Source: Kazachstania africana CBS 2517
Lineage: Eukaryota > Ascomycota > Saccharomycetes > Saccharomycetales > Saccharomycetaceae
DNA length: 64,000 bases
Reading direction: 5' to 3'
Assembly: GCF_000304475.1 (NCBI RefSeq)
Contig: NC_018940.1
Location: forward strand, 930,001-994,000
Shown here: positions 9,262 through 20,176 of the stretch, piece after piece
How positions within the stretch are numbered: position 1 is the stretch's first letter
Layout: every line of letters begins with the position of its first letter
The notes under the pieces: model-generated
Told to the model about the DNA's origin: nothing
Databases searched by the model: none
Seen by the model: the letters and a program-made list of their open reading frames with translations, nothing else
Made by a program: the position numbers and the translations under genes

Positions 9262-10405
9262 ATATTCAAACTATTGAAGCGAAACAATATAGCGGCGTAT
9301 AATACCATAGCACATATTCTTAGACGAGAAGTTTATGGATTGGTAAATTGCAACGAAGATTCGAACACATCGGTTTAACATAATACGAAGACTCGCTGTT
9401 TGCATAAATACGCAAAAGCGATATGACGTCGTACAAGGTACAAATGAAAAATATTTATCATGCCGTCGACAATAGTGTCATGAGATTTAAAGCTATAAAT
9501 AAACGTCATCTAGTATCGACGAAATACTTGCTCCTCTACTGATGAATATGCGTTTACATAAAAAAAGAAGGAAGATTACTGGTTTTTCTACTATATAGTT
9601 TATACTGAGCTCACACTTTATTTTATTTGATATATTACAACTAACTCTTGGATTTTATTTATTACTCAATACCATCAACTGGCAGCTCTCTAAGAGAGCA
9701 AAAAGATTACTGTCAGCTAATATTTCTAGAAAAACATTCAAGCAAATAGTTGAATGCCTCTTTCTTCCTTTTACTCTTCAATAATATGAATTAATGAAGC
9801 TACAAGCTCAACAAAAATCAAACCATGGGATTGATATCAGCTATCTATTTCATTACAATATTGTTGGTCGATCTCCCACGAGAAACTCCACTGCCGCCAC
9901 TTCCTAACAGAGGCTAGAATGTCTCAAAATTGAAATATCGATCAGCGTTCCTAAATAAGAGCAGCATATGCGATGCAATAAACGTCTCATGGAACTGCTT
10001 TTTGGGACTACTCAATTTCGGTCTCATTTTGATATTGCTGGCCTTCAACTTAACGGTGCAAATTGCAAATATAACCAGTCAACAATGTAGTAATTTAAAC
10101 ACAAGAATTTGAGTTCTTTGTTTTGGTATCTTGGAATAAAAAAGGAAGTTTAAAAGGAAAGTGACGTAATGTTTTTAGATTGCAAGATATGTAATTAACT
10201 ACCGATTAGTAGCGCCCCTGTAACATTCGAAGAAATTCCGATGAAAGAGCTTTAAAAGAGTAGGTTTTGGGATGTTAGGTGTGTATCTGAGGTAAGTGAT
10301 ACATTTTGGAACTCTCCCTCTGGCGTAATGGCAACCAACAAATAACGCAGAAAAGCTAATAGTTATAAGGGACTATATATCTGTGTGTGTATCTAATTCT
10401 ATAAC
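9262..10405. other. Interval with repeat relic, no gene
   Basis: Positions about 9275-9440 are homologous (roughly 75% by eye) to 43093-43245. Aligned copies share stretches such as ATGGATTGGTAAA and TATGACGT, and short conserved reading frames are interrupted by stops, so this is a decayed coding fragment of a mobile element. Downstream, a 30-codon ATG frame at about 9826-9918 and a hydrophobic TTG-initiated frame at 9930-10112 have no supporting evidence. The remainder is SDS23 3' flank. Confidence 0.5.
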
Positions 10406-11797
10406 CTATCTATGATTTCTTGCAAAATGAGGATCAATTTCTTTATGCTCAGTCTGCTTTCTAGCGAGAATATTTAAAATATCAGTTAATGAGACTACAC
10501 CGACTAATTTACCTGTTTTTTTCTTATTGCCATCGTAGTCTATCGATTCTTCACTTTCATTGGATGGTTTTACAACCCATAATCTGTGTGATTTTGTAGC
10601 CACCAATTTGGCTATCGTTCTAGCTAGTGATGAAGATGGATAAACGTGGAAAATTGGGAAAGAGTCCTTGCCCCCATTTTCCAGACCTCTTTTATTTAAA
10701 ATTATCGAAATGAAATGACGACAGGTATTTGTTAGTAAATGATATTGTGAGGTATTTGTTAAGTGTTTGACATCTGTCACAGAGATATTACCGATTAAAG
10801 TATTTGAAGAATCCACGATTGCAATGGACGAAATTTTTTCGTTGTGCATTCTAAGTAAGGCCATTATTAATTGTTCATCCCCATGTATTGATATAATTTT
10901 CGAAAAATTGTTCATTGAACCAATATTCAAATCTTTTAAACTAGAGTTGAAAAGAGGTTCTAAATCTTTGAAAGATCTTGCATTATCCCAAAGATATTTA
11001 ACCAGACGACGTTGGGATAATATACCTGTGATCTGGGTCATTTCTTTATTTGTAATGGCGATACGATGGACACCAGAACCTAATATATTGATTACATTTG
11101 ATAAATTTTCTAATTCTGAAAGTTTATAAAATGGATTTTTTGGAGTAAGTTTGATTAGTTCTCCAACTTTGATTGGATTTTCAAGCTCTTTAAAATTCGG
11201 AATTTCTATTTTATTTAATGCCAACAGTAGATAGGAATTTAAATCATTATAGTCGAACGAAGACACGTTGTTTATATCATCCGTATCAAACTGAACAGGT
11301 AATGATGTTAATTGATGTTTGATCAATTTATTGAAAGCTTGTTCTACCAATAGACCGTTGTTTATAAATATAAGTTTATTCGACTCGATTAAGTTTGATA
11401 ATTGTATATGTTGCCATTTTTGCAAATGAACTGTATGAAGGCCTTGAGATGGAGACTTTTGTAGAAATGGAAGGGAAGTAAACTGATCATGGTTAATATT
11501 AGATAGTTTGGAGTCACTATTTAATGACATAGATGATATGGAGGTATTTGATGAAGAGAGATTGGAGTTGTTGCTGAAACTTCTAGATAAGTTGAGCTCA
11601 TCCTCTTGGTCAGTCAATACAGTATTAGTTGTTTGTCGACGAGATGTGTTCACATTATGAGAGTAATGTATCTGTTGTTGCGATGGATGGACCCTGGGAA
11701 GCTGAGGTGGAGTAGATAATAATTCGACTATGGAAGCATGTTTCTTAGCGGTTTGAGGAACGCTCGCTAATAACGTGTTATCATTACTATAAGGCAT
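10406..11797 (-). CDS. SDS23: CBS-domain protein Sds23/Sds24
   Basis: The protein has 463 residues from the ATG at 11797 (MPYSNDNTLL). The frame continues upstream to a TTG at 11908, but that extension is hydrophobic and not family-like. The start is followed by the conserved HASIVELLSTPPQLP motif and a Ser/Asn-rich low-complexity segment. The CBS-domain body then follows (WQHIQLSNLIESNKLIF, HQLTSLPV, KLTPKNPFYKL, LGSGVHRIAI, GNISVTDVKHL), ending in VVSLTDILNILARKQTEHKEIDP. Sds23 and its S. cerevisiae paralogue Sds24 are cytoplasmic and nuclear regulators linked to PP2A-type phosphatase inhibition, the APC/C and cell separation. The gene is convergent-free to its left and divergent from OLE1, as in the YGL056C-YGL055W arrangement. 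The protein is shorter than the S. cerevisiae one, mainly because the insert before the last CBS segment is shorter. Confidence 0.92.
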   Translation of the reverse strand: MPYSNDNTLLASVPQTAKKHASIVELLSTPPQLPRVHPSQQQIHYSHNVNTSRRQTTNTVLTDQEDELNLSRSFSNNSNLSSSNTSISSMSLNSDSKLSNINHDQFTSLPFLQKSPSQGLHTVHLQKWQHIQLSNLIESNKLIFINNGLLVEQAFNKLIKHQLTSLPVQFDTDDINNVSSFDYNDLNSYLLLALNKIEIPNFKELENPIKVGELIKLTPKNPFYKLSELENLSNVINILGSGVHRIAITNKEMTQITGILSQRRLVKYLWDNARSFKDLEPLFNSSLKDLNIGSMNNFSKIISIHGDEQLIMALLRMHNEKISSIAIVDSSNTLIGNISVTDVKHLTNTSQYHLLTNTCRHFISIILNKRGLENGGKDSFPIFHVYPSSSLARTIAKLVATKSHRLWVVKPSNESEESIDYDGNKKKTGKLVGVVSLTDILNILARKQTEHKEIDPHFARNHR

Positions 11798-12849
11798 TTC
11801 AGAACGTGCAAATGCGAATATTGCTATTAAATAATGTGATATGCTAAGAGAGCTGTTGTAAACGCAGCTAGTTATGAATAAAATTGCCTTGAGATCTGAA
11901 GTTTCCAATAAGATTGCTCATCGTTATTTTCCAAAATTTTTTTTTTTCTATATCCGATTTTCGACCTCAAAGTTGCTGACCTGAAAAAGAAACGACTAGT
12001 CACATATCTCATTTTTGAGTCCATCAAAATGCACGTGATCTCGAATCAAAACTAAAAAAAGATTACTTTTAATTACTTTGCAGCGTAAGAGCCGAGAGAT
12101 ATGTCAGGTACGAAAGTCAAAAGCAAGAAATCAGAAAAACTCCGACCTGCTTTCTGGAAGCATTTTCTGCAGTAGAGGAAGTCATACTATGAGTATTTAC
12201 ATAAGCTTACCGGAATCCAGAAACATTCTAAGGATGTAAATTGGTTGAGAACCGAGCTTAGCAAAACGTAAGTCTCGGTGGCTCAACTATATTTTCTCGA
12301 CTATTCGCATTCATCGAGGAAGCATGATGATCCGTTAAGGCCGTGTTCTTGCAGGTGCTTGTGAGAGCGAAGGAGAACAGAATATTGTCGCTGAAGGACG
12401 ATAAAAAATGGTGAAAGCTACTGATAATACGTTGTATCATATAGAAGGAATTATTCTTGTTGAAATATTCTGGCTACGGCGACGGAAGAAACGTCTTCTA
12501 AGGAACTGGGTTTTCGCATTCAATACAATTGTTATTCGAGAGTCCTTGTGTGAGACATATACATGGCGGTTGTGTTACCTTTTTTTCCTGGTTTTCAACA
12601 AAATGGACCCGAAGTCTTTACTTGTGACAGGCTGAGTTATGAATGATTTTATTTAGTGATGAGCTACTAATTTGCCTTTGTTGAAATCCAGATAAGACAG
12701 TGTTTTGCTTACTGCTATTTATTCGATTCAACAATACTGTAAGGCACTAGATATAAAAGACAGCATTTACTTGTGTCACAACCTCTTACTCAAATTTGTC
12801 TTGCATCTTATTCACGTTACACATAAAGTGAAAACAAACACATAGAGAC
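11798..12849. other. Divergent SDS23-OLE1 promoter region
   Basis: This 1.05-kb region separates two divergent genes. It contains long A/T tracts near 11940, an E-box-like GCACGTGAT at 12032, and a TATA box for OLE1 at 12752. The frames here (for example 12408-12635) have no family features. OLE1 promoters in yeasts are long and respond to fatty acids and oxygen, which fits the size. I did not find a recognisable LORE or FAR element by eye. Confidence 0.6.
12752..12759 (+). promoter_or_regulatory. TATA box of OLE1
   Basis: TATAAAAG lies 91 bp before the OLE1 start codon, the only good TATA match in the proximal promoter. Confidence 0.6.
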
Positions 12850-14301
12850 ATGTCTCCCACATTAACAGGTACCGTCATGGCTAATGCTGCTTTTGAAGAA
12901 GACCCAACTCGATACGAAGAGGTGGATGTTAAACATGCAAATATAATAGCTACAGGTTTGAATAAGAAGCAATTAAGAGTTGTCAACGGTCTTGGATCAT
13001 TTATGGGCTCGAAAGAAATGGTTGATCTCAGTCTCAAAACTCCAAAATTACATATATCAGAACAGCCATGGACGTTTTCAAATTGGTATAAACATTTAAA
13101 CTGGTTAAACATTATACTGGTTATAGTCATACCATTGATCGGATGGATGGTATATTTCACCAATGCAGTGCCATTGAAAAGAGAAACTTTTTATTTCGCT
13201 ATATTTTACTATGGTATTGGAGGACTTTCAATAACTGCTGGCTATCATAGGTTATGGTCACACAGATCATATTCCGCAATATGGCCATTGAGACTGTTTT
13301 TTGCTTTTTTTGGCGCTGCATCTGTAGAAGGTTCTATTAAATGGTGGGGCCACTCTCATAGAATTCACCATAGATACACTGACACTAAGAGAGATCCATA
13401 TGATGCAAGACGTGGTCTCTTTTATTCGCATATGGGTTGGATGATCTTGAAGCCAAATCCGAAATACAAAGCTAGGGCTGACATTTCTGATTTAAATGAC
13501 GATTGGATAGTTAGATTTCAACACCGTCACTACATTCCTATCATGGTACTTTCCGCATTTATTGTTCCATCTCTTGTCTGTGGACATTTCTTCGACGATT
13601 ATTTGGGTGGATTCATATACGCCGGAATAATAAGAGTCTTTATGATACAGCAAGCTACCTTTTGTATCAATTCAATGGCGCATTATATTGGCACACAACC
13701 TTTTGATGATAAAAGAACTCCTCGTGATAATTGGCTCACTGCATTGGTCACATTTGGTGAAGGCTACCATAATTTCCACCATGAATTTCCTACTGATTAC
13801 AGAAATGCAATTAAATGGTACCAATACGATCCAACTAAAGTTTTTATTTACTTATCCTCAATAATTGGTCTTTCTTCCAATCTGAAAAAATTCCCACAAA
13901 ATGCAATTGAACAAGGTTTAATTCAACAGATTGAAAAAAAAATTAATTCACAGAAAAGAAACTTAAATTGGGGCCCAAGACTTACAGACTTACCAGTTTG
14001 GAATTATAGTGAATTTCAAAGGCAAATTGAAAAAAATGAAAGGAAATTAACTATTATCGGTGGAGTTGTTCATGATGTCACAGATTTCATAAATGAGCAT
14101 CCCGGTGGTGAACCATTGATCAAGGAGGCATTAGGTAAAGATGCCACAAGAGTATTTAGCGGAGGTGTTTATTCTCATTCAAATGCTGCTTATAATATCT
14201 TGGCTACATTAAGAGTCGCTGTAATCAATGAGAAACAAAATACCGCTGTAACTTTTGCCCGTAAAAGAGGTGAAAAATATGACAGAACAAAGGCTAATTG
14301 A
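12850..14301 (+). CDS. OLE1: Stearoyl-CoA delta-9 desaturase with fused cytochrome b5
   Basis: This 483-residue protein makes oleic and palmitoleic acid from saturated acyl-CoA in the ER membrane, using electrons delivered through its own cytochrome b5 domain. The three histidine boxes are intact: HRLWSH at 133-138, HRIHH at 170-174 and HNFHH at 307-311. Hydrophobic segments lie at about 85-105, 112-130 and 228-265. The C-terminal b5 domain (about 395-470) contains HPGG at 417-420 and a second haem ligand His near 443. The protein is about 27 residues shorter than S. cerevisiae Ole1 (510), with the difference at the N-terminus. Neighbours SDS23 and ERV14 match YGL056C and YGL054C. Confidence 0.97.
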   Translation: MSPTLTGTVMANAAFEEDPTRYEEVDVKHANIIATGLNKKQLRVVNGLGSFMGSKEMVDLSLKTPKLHISEQPWTFSNWYKHLNWLNIILVIVIPLIGWMVYFTNAVPLKRETFYFAIFYYGIGGLSITAGYHRLWSHRSYSAIWPLRLFFAFFGAASVEGSIKWWGHSHRIHHRYTDTKRDPYDARRGLFYSHMGWMILKPNPKYKARADISDLNDDWIVRFQHRHYIPIMVLSAFIVPSLVCGHFFDDYLGGFIYAGIIRVFMIQQATFCINSMAHYIGTQPFDDKRTPRDNWLTALVTFGEGYHNFHHEFPTDYRNAIKWYQYDPTKVFIYLSSIIGLSSNLKKFPQNAIEQGLIQQIEKKINSQKRNLNWGPRLTDLPVWNYSEFQRQIEKNERKLTIIGGVVHDVTDFINEHPGGEPLIKEALGKDATRVFSGGVYSHSNAAYNILATLRVAVINEKQNTAVTFARKRGEKYDRTKAN

Positions 14302-14614
14302 GGTGACAAAAGTCTTTATGCTTAGGCATTAATAATAAGCAGCTTTCCTTCATGGTTATCTGATCAGATTTTCATGTAGTTCACTCAAAATTTAGGAAAA
14401 CTTTTCAATATTATCAGTATATGTGTATAGCTGTTTAAATATAAATTGGTTCCTTAAATATTTTTTTCGTATCATGCTTGGATGATAGAAAAGAAACAAA
14501 AGTCGACATCTATACTTTATTATATATCTACACATTTGAATTCTTCAAGCCTCCCTCATTTATCCTTTTTTGAAAATTGACTCCTAATGGGAGGTTCCTC
14601 GCAAAATATTCTGT
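14302..14614. other. Convergent 3' region between OLE1 and ERV14
   Basis: No gene is seen. The sequence is AT-rich with TATATA motifs and T-runs, as expected for two facing yeast 3' ends. Confidence 0.6.
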
Positions 14615-15031
14615 CTAATAGTCGTTACCACCTTCATCGATTAAAGCCATGATCATTCTGTATAAGTAGAAGAAGAACATCAATAGATGGAAACCTAATT
14701 TCAAGAAACTCTCTCTCTTATGTTTACCTAAGGTCCTGAAAATTTCAGTAGCATCTAATAATTGAACTTTAGTGTAAATTTTGTTCAAGTTATAGGCTAA
14801 AACTGGTAAGTTTACCAAAAAGACGAACCAGTACCCGTTTACTAAAAATAATAAACTTATGAATGCATGTAAAGCGGCTTCTGGCATGATTAACTTATTC
14901 ACTTTTGAGCATAATTCAATTGGGTTGATATAATCTGCTTCTAAATCAGCATATAATATAGTGAAATGAACTTGTCCAAATAAATTGATACAGTTTGCTA
15001 TAACAGCAAAAATAAATAACCAGGCACCCAT
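14615..15031 (-). CDS. ERV14: COPII cargo receptor Erv14 (cornichon family)
   Basis: The protein is 138 residues, the same length as S. cerevisiae Erv14. The cornichon signature is complete: the N-terminal membrane segment [23 protein letters not shown], then [18 protein letters not shown]. Two further hydrophobic segments follow (about residues 55-80 and 112-130). Erv14 sits in ER membranes and COPII vesicles and recruits transmembrane cargo, such as the bud-site protein Axl2, for export. It ends the chromosome VII-like synteny block. The next gene to the right comes from the chromosome XII-like block. Confidence 0.97.
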   Translation of the reverse strand: MGAWLFIFAVIANCINLFGQVHFTILYADLEADYINPIELCSKVNKLIMPEAALHAFISLLFLVNGYWFVFLVNLPVLAYNLNKIYTKVQLLDATEIFRTLGKHKRESFLKLGFHLLMFFFYLYRMIMALIDEGGNDY

Positions 15032-15375
15032 TGTATAAAAAATACTCTTCGAAGTTTTGCGAGTGTTATATTAGTTGATTGAATTGAACGGTATATAACA
15101 AATTTGCGGATGTTACTAACTTGATCTAGGCTGGAATGTTGTTGATATCGAATGACAAAAGTTGTCAGACCCTAATATATGTTGATTAAGTCAAAACAAA
15201 ATTACAGATACTTGTGCCGAAACTAATAACATACGATCACGCTGTAACTTGCCAAAAAAATTTTCTTTTGGTAATAGCTTTACCCCTCCTTCGTCCCTTG
15301 CAACCACCATGGATATACAAAAAAAAAACGAAAAATTCAAAAGTCACGGGATCAAATTAAAAAATATCAAATTTA
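15032..15375. other. ERV14 upstream region
   Basis: No gene is seen. The interval is the ERV14 promoter plus the 3' flank of the minus-strand tRNA-Glu, with A-runs at about 15320-15360. Confidence 0.6.
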
Positions 15376-15447
15376 CTCCGATACGGGGAGTCGAACCCCG
15401 GTCTCCACGGTGAAAGCGTGATGTGATAGCCGTTACACTATATCGGA
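15376..15447 (-). tRNA. tRNA-Glu (anticodon TTC), copy 1
   Basis: On the minus strand the 72-nt gene starts TCCGATATAGTGTAACGG and ends CCCGTATCGGAG. The anticodon loop is GCTTTCACC with TTC, and the T-arm is CGGGGTTCGACTCCCCG. It is identical over its full length to 42747-42818. A family B LTR begins 7 bp upstream of its 5' end. The gene sits at the junction of two blocks that are on different chromosomes in S. cerevisiae. Confidence 0.97.
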
Positions 15448-15454
15448 TTATATT

Positions 15455-15873
15455 TGGTTGTAACATAACAACTGGGGAACTACAACATTAAGCTCTAAGT
15501 TCGCATGACTGATTTCCCAGAATCAAAACCTAAATACCCGCTATCCAATTTATTAAACTAAATAATTCACATTAGTGAATTTGGTTGAATATTAGTGAAA
15601 ACTTTTCATAGACGCAACTTTTGTCATCTTGAAGAATTCCACACTATAAAAGGGAATTCTTCTTCATATTTGTCCTTAATCTTTTATTTTACTTTATAAT
15701 TTTATATATTAAAAAAGACAAGCTTTTGATACGCTTTTAGCTATAGTTATAAGATCAGATCGATTCCAAGCTCCCTGTCCCTGGGTTAGAATATGCACAA
15801 GCCGTGTCATATTCCCTCCGTATTATCTGTCTTGTTACCGTATTGAACTTACAATATTGATGGAGAAAGAGAC
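15455..15873 (+). repeat. Solo LTR-like element, family B copy 3
   Basis: The element starts TGGTTGTAACATAAC and matches 8445-8842 nearly throughout, ending at ATTGAACTTACAATA. The inverted repeat GAAGAATTCC (15631-15640) and GGAATTCTTC (15653-15662) flanking the TATA box is perfect. No internal retrotransposon sequence follows, so this is a solo LTR left by recombination or a truncated copy. Confidence 0.8.
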
Positions 15874-16881
15874 TTTTGCATATATAGCCTAGGATATTCA
15901 TTATAGCAAGATCCATCGAATGCATCGGCAGTCTTTTATAGCATTTAACTATGTAGGAGCAGCTGACTATTTCATCATAGAATATTCACTCGCAGGACCA
16001 CTCGCAAACTATTATTAATTCTAACAACATTGTTGGAAATGACAGTACATGGACATTTACAATAGGTTAGGAGCTACACCAACAAACTTGTGACAAAACT
16101 AAAACGATTTCAATGTTAGCGAATCAGTGATAAGAGGTTGTTGAATGTTTGCTAAATTTTTATATTAGTTTTTTAATAATTAGTTCGTATGTGACTAATT
16201 GAATTTTGGAAAATGTTATAGAGGATTGCTATCAACATTCTTTGACCGACAAGCTAAAAAATATGAACAATAGTTCTCTATACTTTTGGAATAATAATCA
16301 TGCAGGTAAAGGTTAGATATTCAGAGCTTTCGTTTACAAGTGGCTTTGAGGCAATAACATACGACTTTTGACGAAAGTATAAATACAGAAATTATATATT
16401 TTTGTCGTCGCTATCTGCTAATGTCACAGAGAAAGCAGTTGAACTGCTTTGTCTCCGACACCTTACCCCTCACAACAATGAACTATTTTCCTAAAAATAT
16501 ACTCAAGAAGAAATGATGTTTAAAAAATGCCAATTAAGCAAGCGCCATCACAATGAACTAAAACATGGCAAACTAGAGTATGAGCACAGTATTGCCATAA
16601 AATCTGCAGAAATCATTTAGAAATTCATGTAATGCTGAATCAGTAAACTTCTTCTAATTTTTTTTCCCTTGTGTACTGTCGTAAAATTATGTTAATGTAT
16701 TCACTCAAATTAATTTCACGTAGGTTTTGAAATTTGATGATACCTACGTAGCAAACAGCTTACATATACTCTAAGTCAACTTTATAAATGTGTCAAATAC
16801 GGTTTTGACAGCCAATCGATGATGGATACTATTGAAATACTTTTAATAGTATCCGGTATCATACACACATTACATCAAAAA
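15874..16881. other. 1-kb interval at the synteny breakpoint, no gene
   Basis: No protein-like frame is present. At about 16023 the sequence reads TGTTGGAAATGACAG, resembling the start of a Ty1-type or family A LTR, so decayed repeats may continue here. A short hairpin, AAGCAG (16433-16438) with CTGCTT (16444-16449), lies in the middle. The last part is the HRI1 3' flank. Confidence 0.45.
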
Positions 16882-17604
16882 TTATACATGATATTCGAGA
16901 ACTTCCCAGGAAACACCATTGACATCGATGGTTTCCCCCTTCTCCAAAGAGTCAAATTTTGTTGGGAATTGGTCAACGTTAGAACCGTAATTTATAAGCT
17001 TTTGGTGAGAACCGTCTGAGTTTTGAACGAATCTAATAAAGTTTAAACCTTTAATGGAGCTATCATCAAGATCGCCCAATAGACCTTGAATCCACTTGCC
17101 GGTAACAATAATAATACCATACTTATTAGAGTTTGTGACCTTGAGGACGATGGATCTACCATTTGCTGCAGCTGAATCAGTTAAAATCAATTTACCGCTT
17201 TCAATATCAATTGGTTGCCATATCTCTTCGAATTCAACAGCTCTGTCATCACCGAACGGGAAAATTGTACCAGATTCCTGAAGAACTCCACTGTCCCAAG
17301 TTTTCCAATTGGTATCGACAGGATCAGAACTTGCATTTGGAACTTTTAGGTAAACGTTAGAATCAAATGCCATTCTAAAAACTTGTCTAACATTTGTCTC
17401 ATCCACTTTAGTGACGTCGACATCTTTATTTGTACCTGCGAAGGCCCATTCGAATGGAAATTCTACTTCTTTCTCTCCAGCTGGTTTAATAAGGGGACGT
17501 AAAGAAATAAAATGACCGTCATCAGAAACTGATGATAGGGTAAATGTTCTTTCGTTGTTTGTTCCAGCAACTCTGAATGAGATTCTCTTCAATAAGGATG
17601 GCAT
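16882..17604 (-). CDS. HRI1: Hri1-like protein
   Basis: This 240-residue protein matches YLR301W (244 residues) along its length: MPSLLKR.SFRV, then NERTFTLSSVSDDGH.ISLRP, FPFEWAFAGTN, TNWKTWDSG and the ending WEVLEYHV. S. cerevisiae Hri1 is a small non-essential soluble protein that forms two related beta-barrel-like halves. It was named for interaction with Hrr25 and also binds Sec72; its activity is unknown. No signal peptide or membrane segment is visible. It lies next to EXG1 as in S. cerevisiae. A SEC72 homologue is also in this window (25563-26171), but that is shared ancestral order. Confidence 0.92.
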   Translation of the reverse strand: MPSLLKRISFRVAGTNNERTFTLSSVSDDGHFISLRPLIKPAGEKEVEFPFEWAFAGTNKDVDVTKVDETNVRQVFRMAFDSNVYLKVPNASSDPVDTNWKTWDSGVLQESGTIFPFGDDRAVEFEEIWQPIDIESGKLILTDSAAANGRSIVLKVTNSNKYGIIIVTGKWIQGLLGDLDDSSIKGLNFIRFVQNSDGSHQKLINYGSNVDQFPTKFDSLEKGETIDVNGVSWEVLEYHV

Positions 17605-18208
17605 TTTTCGTTTGTGATGGAGTCTAATTTGAAGTGTTCAAATTCATAAAATGGTCCTGTATATAAATACTCTCGATTAGCTAATACGGAAAGTGGCAAA
17701 AACCTCCGTTTTCAATACTGAAAAATTAAATGACGCAGAGTACTAAGCGTCGCGACTTATTCTCTGTTCCTGATTATATAATAAAGATTTATCAAAGGAA
17801 AACGCAAGTCATTAAGATATTTAGAAATTGAGATCATTTCCTTTCATAAAATGTTTTTATACACATTGCCAGCATAGTACGTACAGAAAAACGCTATTAA
17901 TAAATATTCACAGTAAATATATTTAAAGATAGGAATGCCTCTTTAACGAAGGGTTTCGAAACTAAATGAGAAAAAAAGGATCTTTCACTAGTTAATAAAT
18001 TATAAGAACTGCCTGTTTTTGTCACGATCGATACAGATTATTAACTTTAAAATAATATGGGGGAAAAATAATGAAACGAATGATTTTAGCCCAATGCCTC
18101 ATGTGTAAGTCTAATGCTCTTCCATTGATATATTAAAGAAGCGAATGACTTGTAGTGGGGAAACGAAGAAGCTTTCACACAACGATGGATTGATTTTAGT
18201 GCAATTGT
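17605..18208. other. Interval between HRI1 and EXG1
   Basis: This holds the HRI1 promoter and the EXG1 3' flank, both on the minus strand. It is AT-rich with no convincing coding frame. Confidence 0.55.
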
Positions 18209-19507
18209 TTAATTCGAACACTGGCCTGGATATTGTCTATCAGTCAATGGCTGTGGGAATAATCCGTATTCAATTAATCTTGAAGCATCCCATTCAATAC
18301 TGGTTTCGGTCTTGTAACACCAGAAAATCCAACCCCCTCTCATTTCGAATGCATCTAACTGAGCTTCGATAAAACGTCTTGTGTTTTGCTTTCTTTCATC
18401 TGACCAACTGGTAATATCTTCGTTATTATCACAAGAGCCTTGATAGTATGAAGTGTCGCTACCTTTAACGTAGCTACCGTCATAACGTGCACCAATACCG
18501 ACACCGTTCAACCACTTAGTACAATCAGTTAGTGCAGCAGAAAATTCACCAGCAACAGTCCAATGTGCCTCACTCAAGACACCAGTACCCCATTGACAAG
18601 CAGTTTGAATTTTTTCGTCCATGGTGGTAGCTAATTCTCCTGTAGAAAACACTTGGTAATGATGATGATCAATCGTGATACCCCAAGCGCCATCTTCTAA
18701 AGTTAAGAAATCATCCCAGTAGTTATATGCCTCGAAAGCATCATGAATAATAATGTTTTGATTACTATTTAAGGTGTTTCTCAAGTAATCGTATGCTGGA
18801 ATGTAATAATCATTCTTCAATTTATCTAAATCAATAGATGGACCTAAAGGTTCGTTTAATAATTCAATACCGATGATTGTGTCAGCATAACTCTCAGCAG
18901 AGTACTTCTGTAAGATGTATTCCAATACTTCAGAAGTAATATTGATATTTTCGCTATAATTTAAGAAGTTAACTGCGTCTCTTAGACCAGAGTTATCAAA
19001 ACCATTTTGAGAACCCGCAGCACCGTGTAAATCAACCCAGACCTTCAAACCGTATTTCTTAGACCATGCAATAGCTTCATCCAAGAATATTTCTTGAACA
19101 CCACTAACGTATGGATCACTTTCCAAAGTCTTGAAAGCCCAGTAACCGACTGGAATTCTTACTAGATTGAATCCTAAAGATGCAATTTGTTTGAAATCTT
19201 CTTCTGTGTAGAATGTTCCCCAATGTTCTAACAATCTAATGGCTGCTTCATCACGACCTAAAGTCTGACAGTAATGATATTCATCAACAGGAACGTCATC
19301 GCCAAAAGCTTCGAATAAAGATGGTGTAATATATGGCTCAAGAACTAACCAACCACCGATATTAAGACCACGGATTGGTTCATTTGCGGAATAATCGTAG
19401 TATCTTTTTTCATAAAATTGAACTGAATCTGAAGATTTTGGTGGAACAGGTGTTGATGATATCACCTTAAAGAAAAGAGTGATGGTAAATAAGAGCTTCA
19501 AAATCAT
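18209..19507 (-). CDS. EXG1: Secreted exo-1,3-beta-glucanase (GH5)
   Basis: This 432-residue protein has a signal peptide (residues 1 to about 18). A Kex2-type site KR lies at 34-35, after which the mature enzyme starts [19 protein letters not shown], the GH5 family 9 signature. The acid/base Glu is E219 in LLNEP, and the nucleophile is E321 in VAGEFSAA. The enzyme hydrolyses beta-1,3-glucan from non-reducing ends in the cell wall. The S. cerevisiae protein has 448 residues. The gene lies between HRI1 and ECM38 as in YLR301W-YLR299W. The sporulation paralogue SPR1 is the sister copy in S. cerevisiae; position favours EXG1 here. Confidence 0.96.
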   Translation of the reverse strand: MILKLLFTITLFFKVISSTPVPPKSSDSVQFYEKRYYDYSANEPIRGLNIGGWLVLEPYITPSLFEAFGDDVPVDEYHYCQTLGRDEAAIRLLEHWGTFYTEEDFKQIASLGFNLVRIPVGYWAFKTLESDPYVSGVQEIFLDEAIAWSKKYGLKVWVDLHGAAGSQNGFDNSGLRDAVNFLNYSENINITSEVLEYILQKYSAESYADTIIGIELLNEPLGPSIDLDKLKNDYYIPAYDYLRNTLNSNQNIIIHDAFEAYNYWDDFLTLEDGAWGITIDHHHYQVFSTGELATTMDEKIQTACQWGTGVLSEAHWTVAGEFSAALTDCTKWLNGVGIGARYDGSYVKGSDTSYYQGSCDNNEDITSWSDERKQNTRRFIEAQLDAFEMRGGWIFWCYKTETSIEWDASRLIEYGLFPQPLTDRQYPGQCSN

Positions 19508-20176
19508 AGAACAGTTTGGAGTGACCTGCTTAATGTCGAAGAGAAAGTTTTATGTCGAAGAAAGAAAAAAGAATAATCTCAGCTCAATTCAAAAATGAAA
19601 ATTTATTTCATATTTATAATGAAATTGGCACGTAATGTTGCAAACTGCTTATGGTGGTGAGTGAGTATGCACTAAAAAAGATTGAACGAAAAGAAGAAAC
19701 GCCAGAAAAAAGAGGAAGAAGAAAAGAAACAATCGACTGCAATGCTTCGAAATATTCCAAAACTTACAGCCATCTCAGAACTCCCGAATGTCGATGACGA
19801 AGAGCCATTTAAAATGCGCTACTTTATTATTAGAACAACATCATGCAAAACCGTTGCTAATTGCAAACGAGACATTGAATATCATCAAGCTCAGTCTTAC
19901 GAATTTTTTTTTGAACCAAAACTGAAATTTTTCTCGATCCGGAAAATCATCAAGTACTCCAGCGAAGTATTTTTACCCAAGACGGTATAAAATTCAGTGG
20001 TCGGGGCTATGGAAAATCGTTTTCCGGACATTAAAAATAGAAGATTTGAACCCTACTAGTACTGCAGGAATCTCTAGACGATTTGAAAGAAGAGAAAAGA
20101 GAGAAAAAAAAATTGGTTGAGGTCTCCAAACACGCACAAGAGTACGCTTACGCACTCTTGATCCGGTGAGTCGTTT
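19508..20176. other. Interval between EXG1 and ECM38
   Basis: This is the EXG1 promoter and ECM38 3' flank. A plus-strand frame of 82 codons from the ATG at 19742 (MLRNIPKLTAISEL) is open to 19990 but matches nothing I recognise and overlaps the EXG1 promoter. I do not call it a gene. Confidence 0.5.

Noticed and set aside
9930..10112. Hydrophobic 60-codon frame
   Set aside because: It starts with TTG, has no ATG at a useful place and no recognisable relative; repeat-derived flank is more likely.
11798..11908. N-terminal extension of SDS23 to 11908
   Set aside because: It begins with TTG, is hydrophobic and unlike the family; the ATG at 11797 precedes the conserved motif. The same reasoning rejects upstream extensions of GEP7 (1799), the glutathione transferase (35824), DBP9 (51734) and MCM5 (56975).
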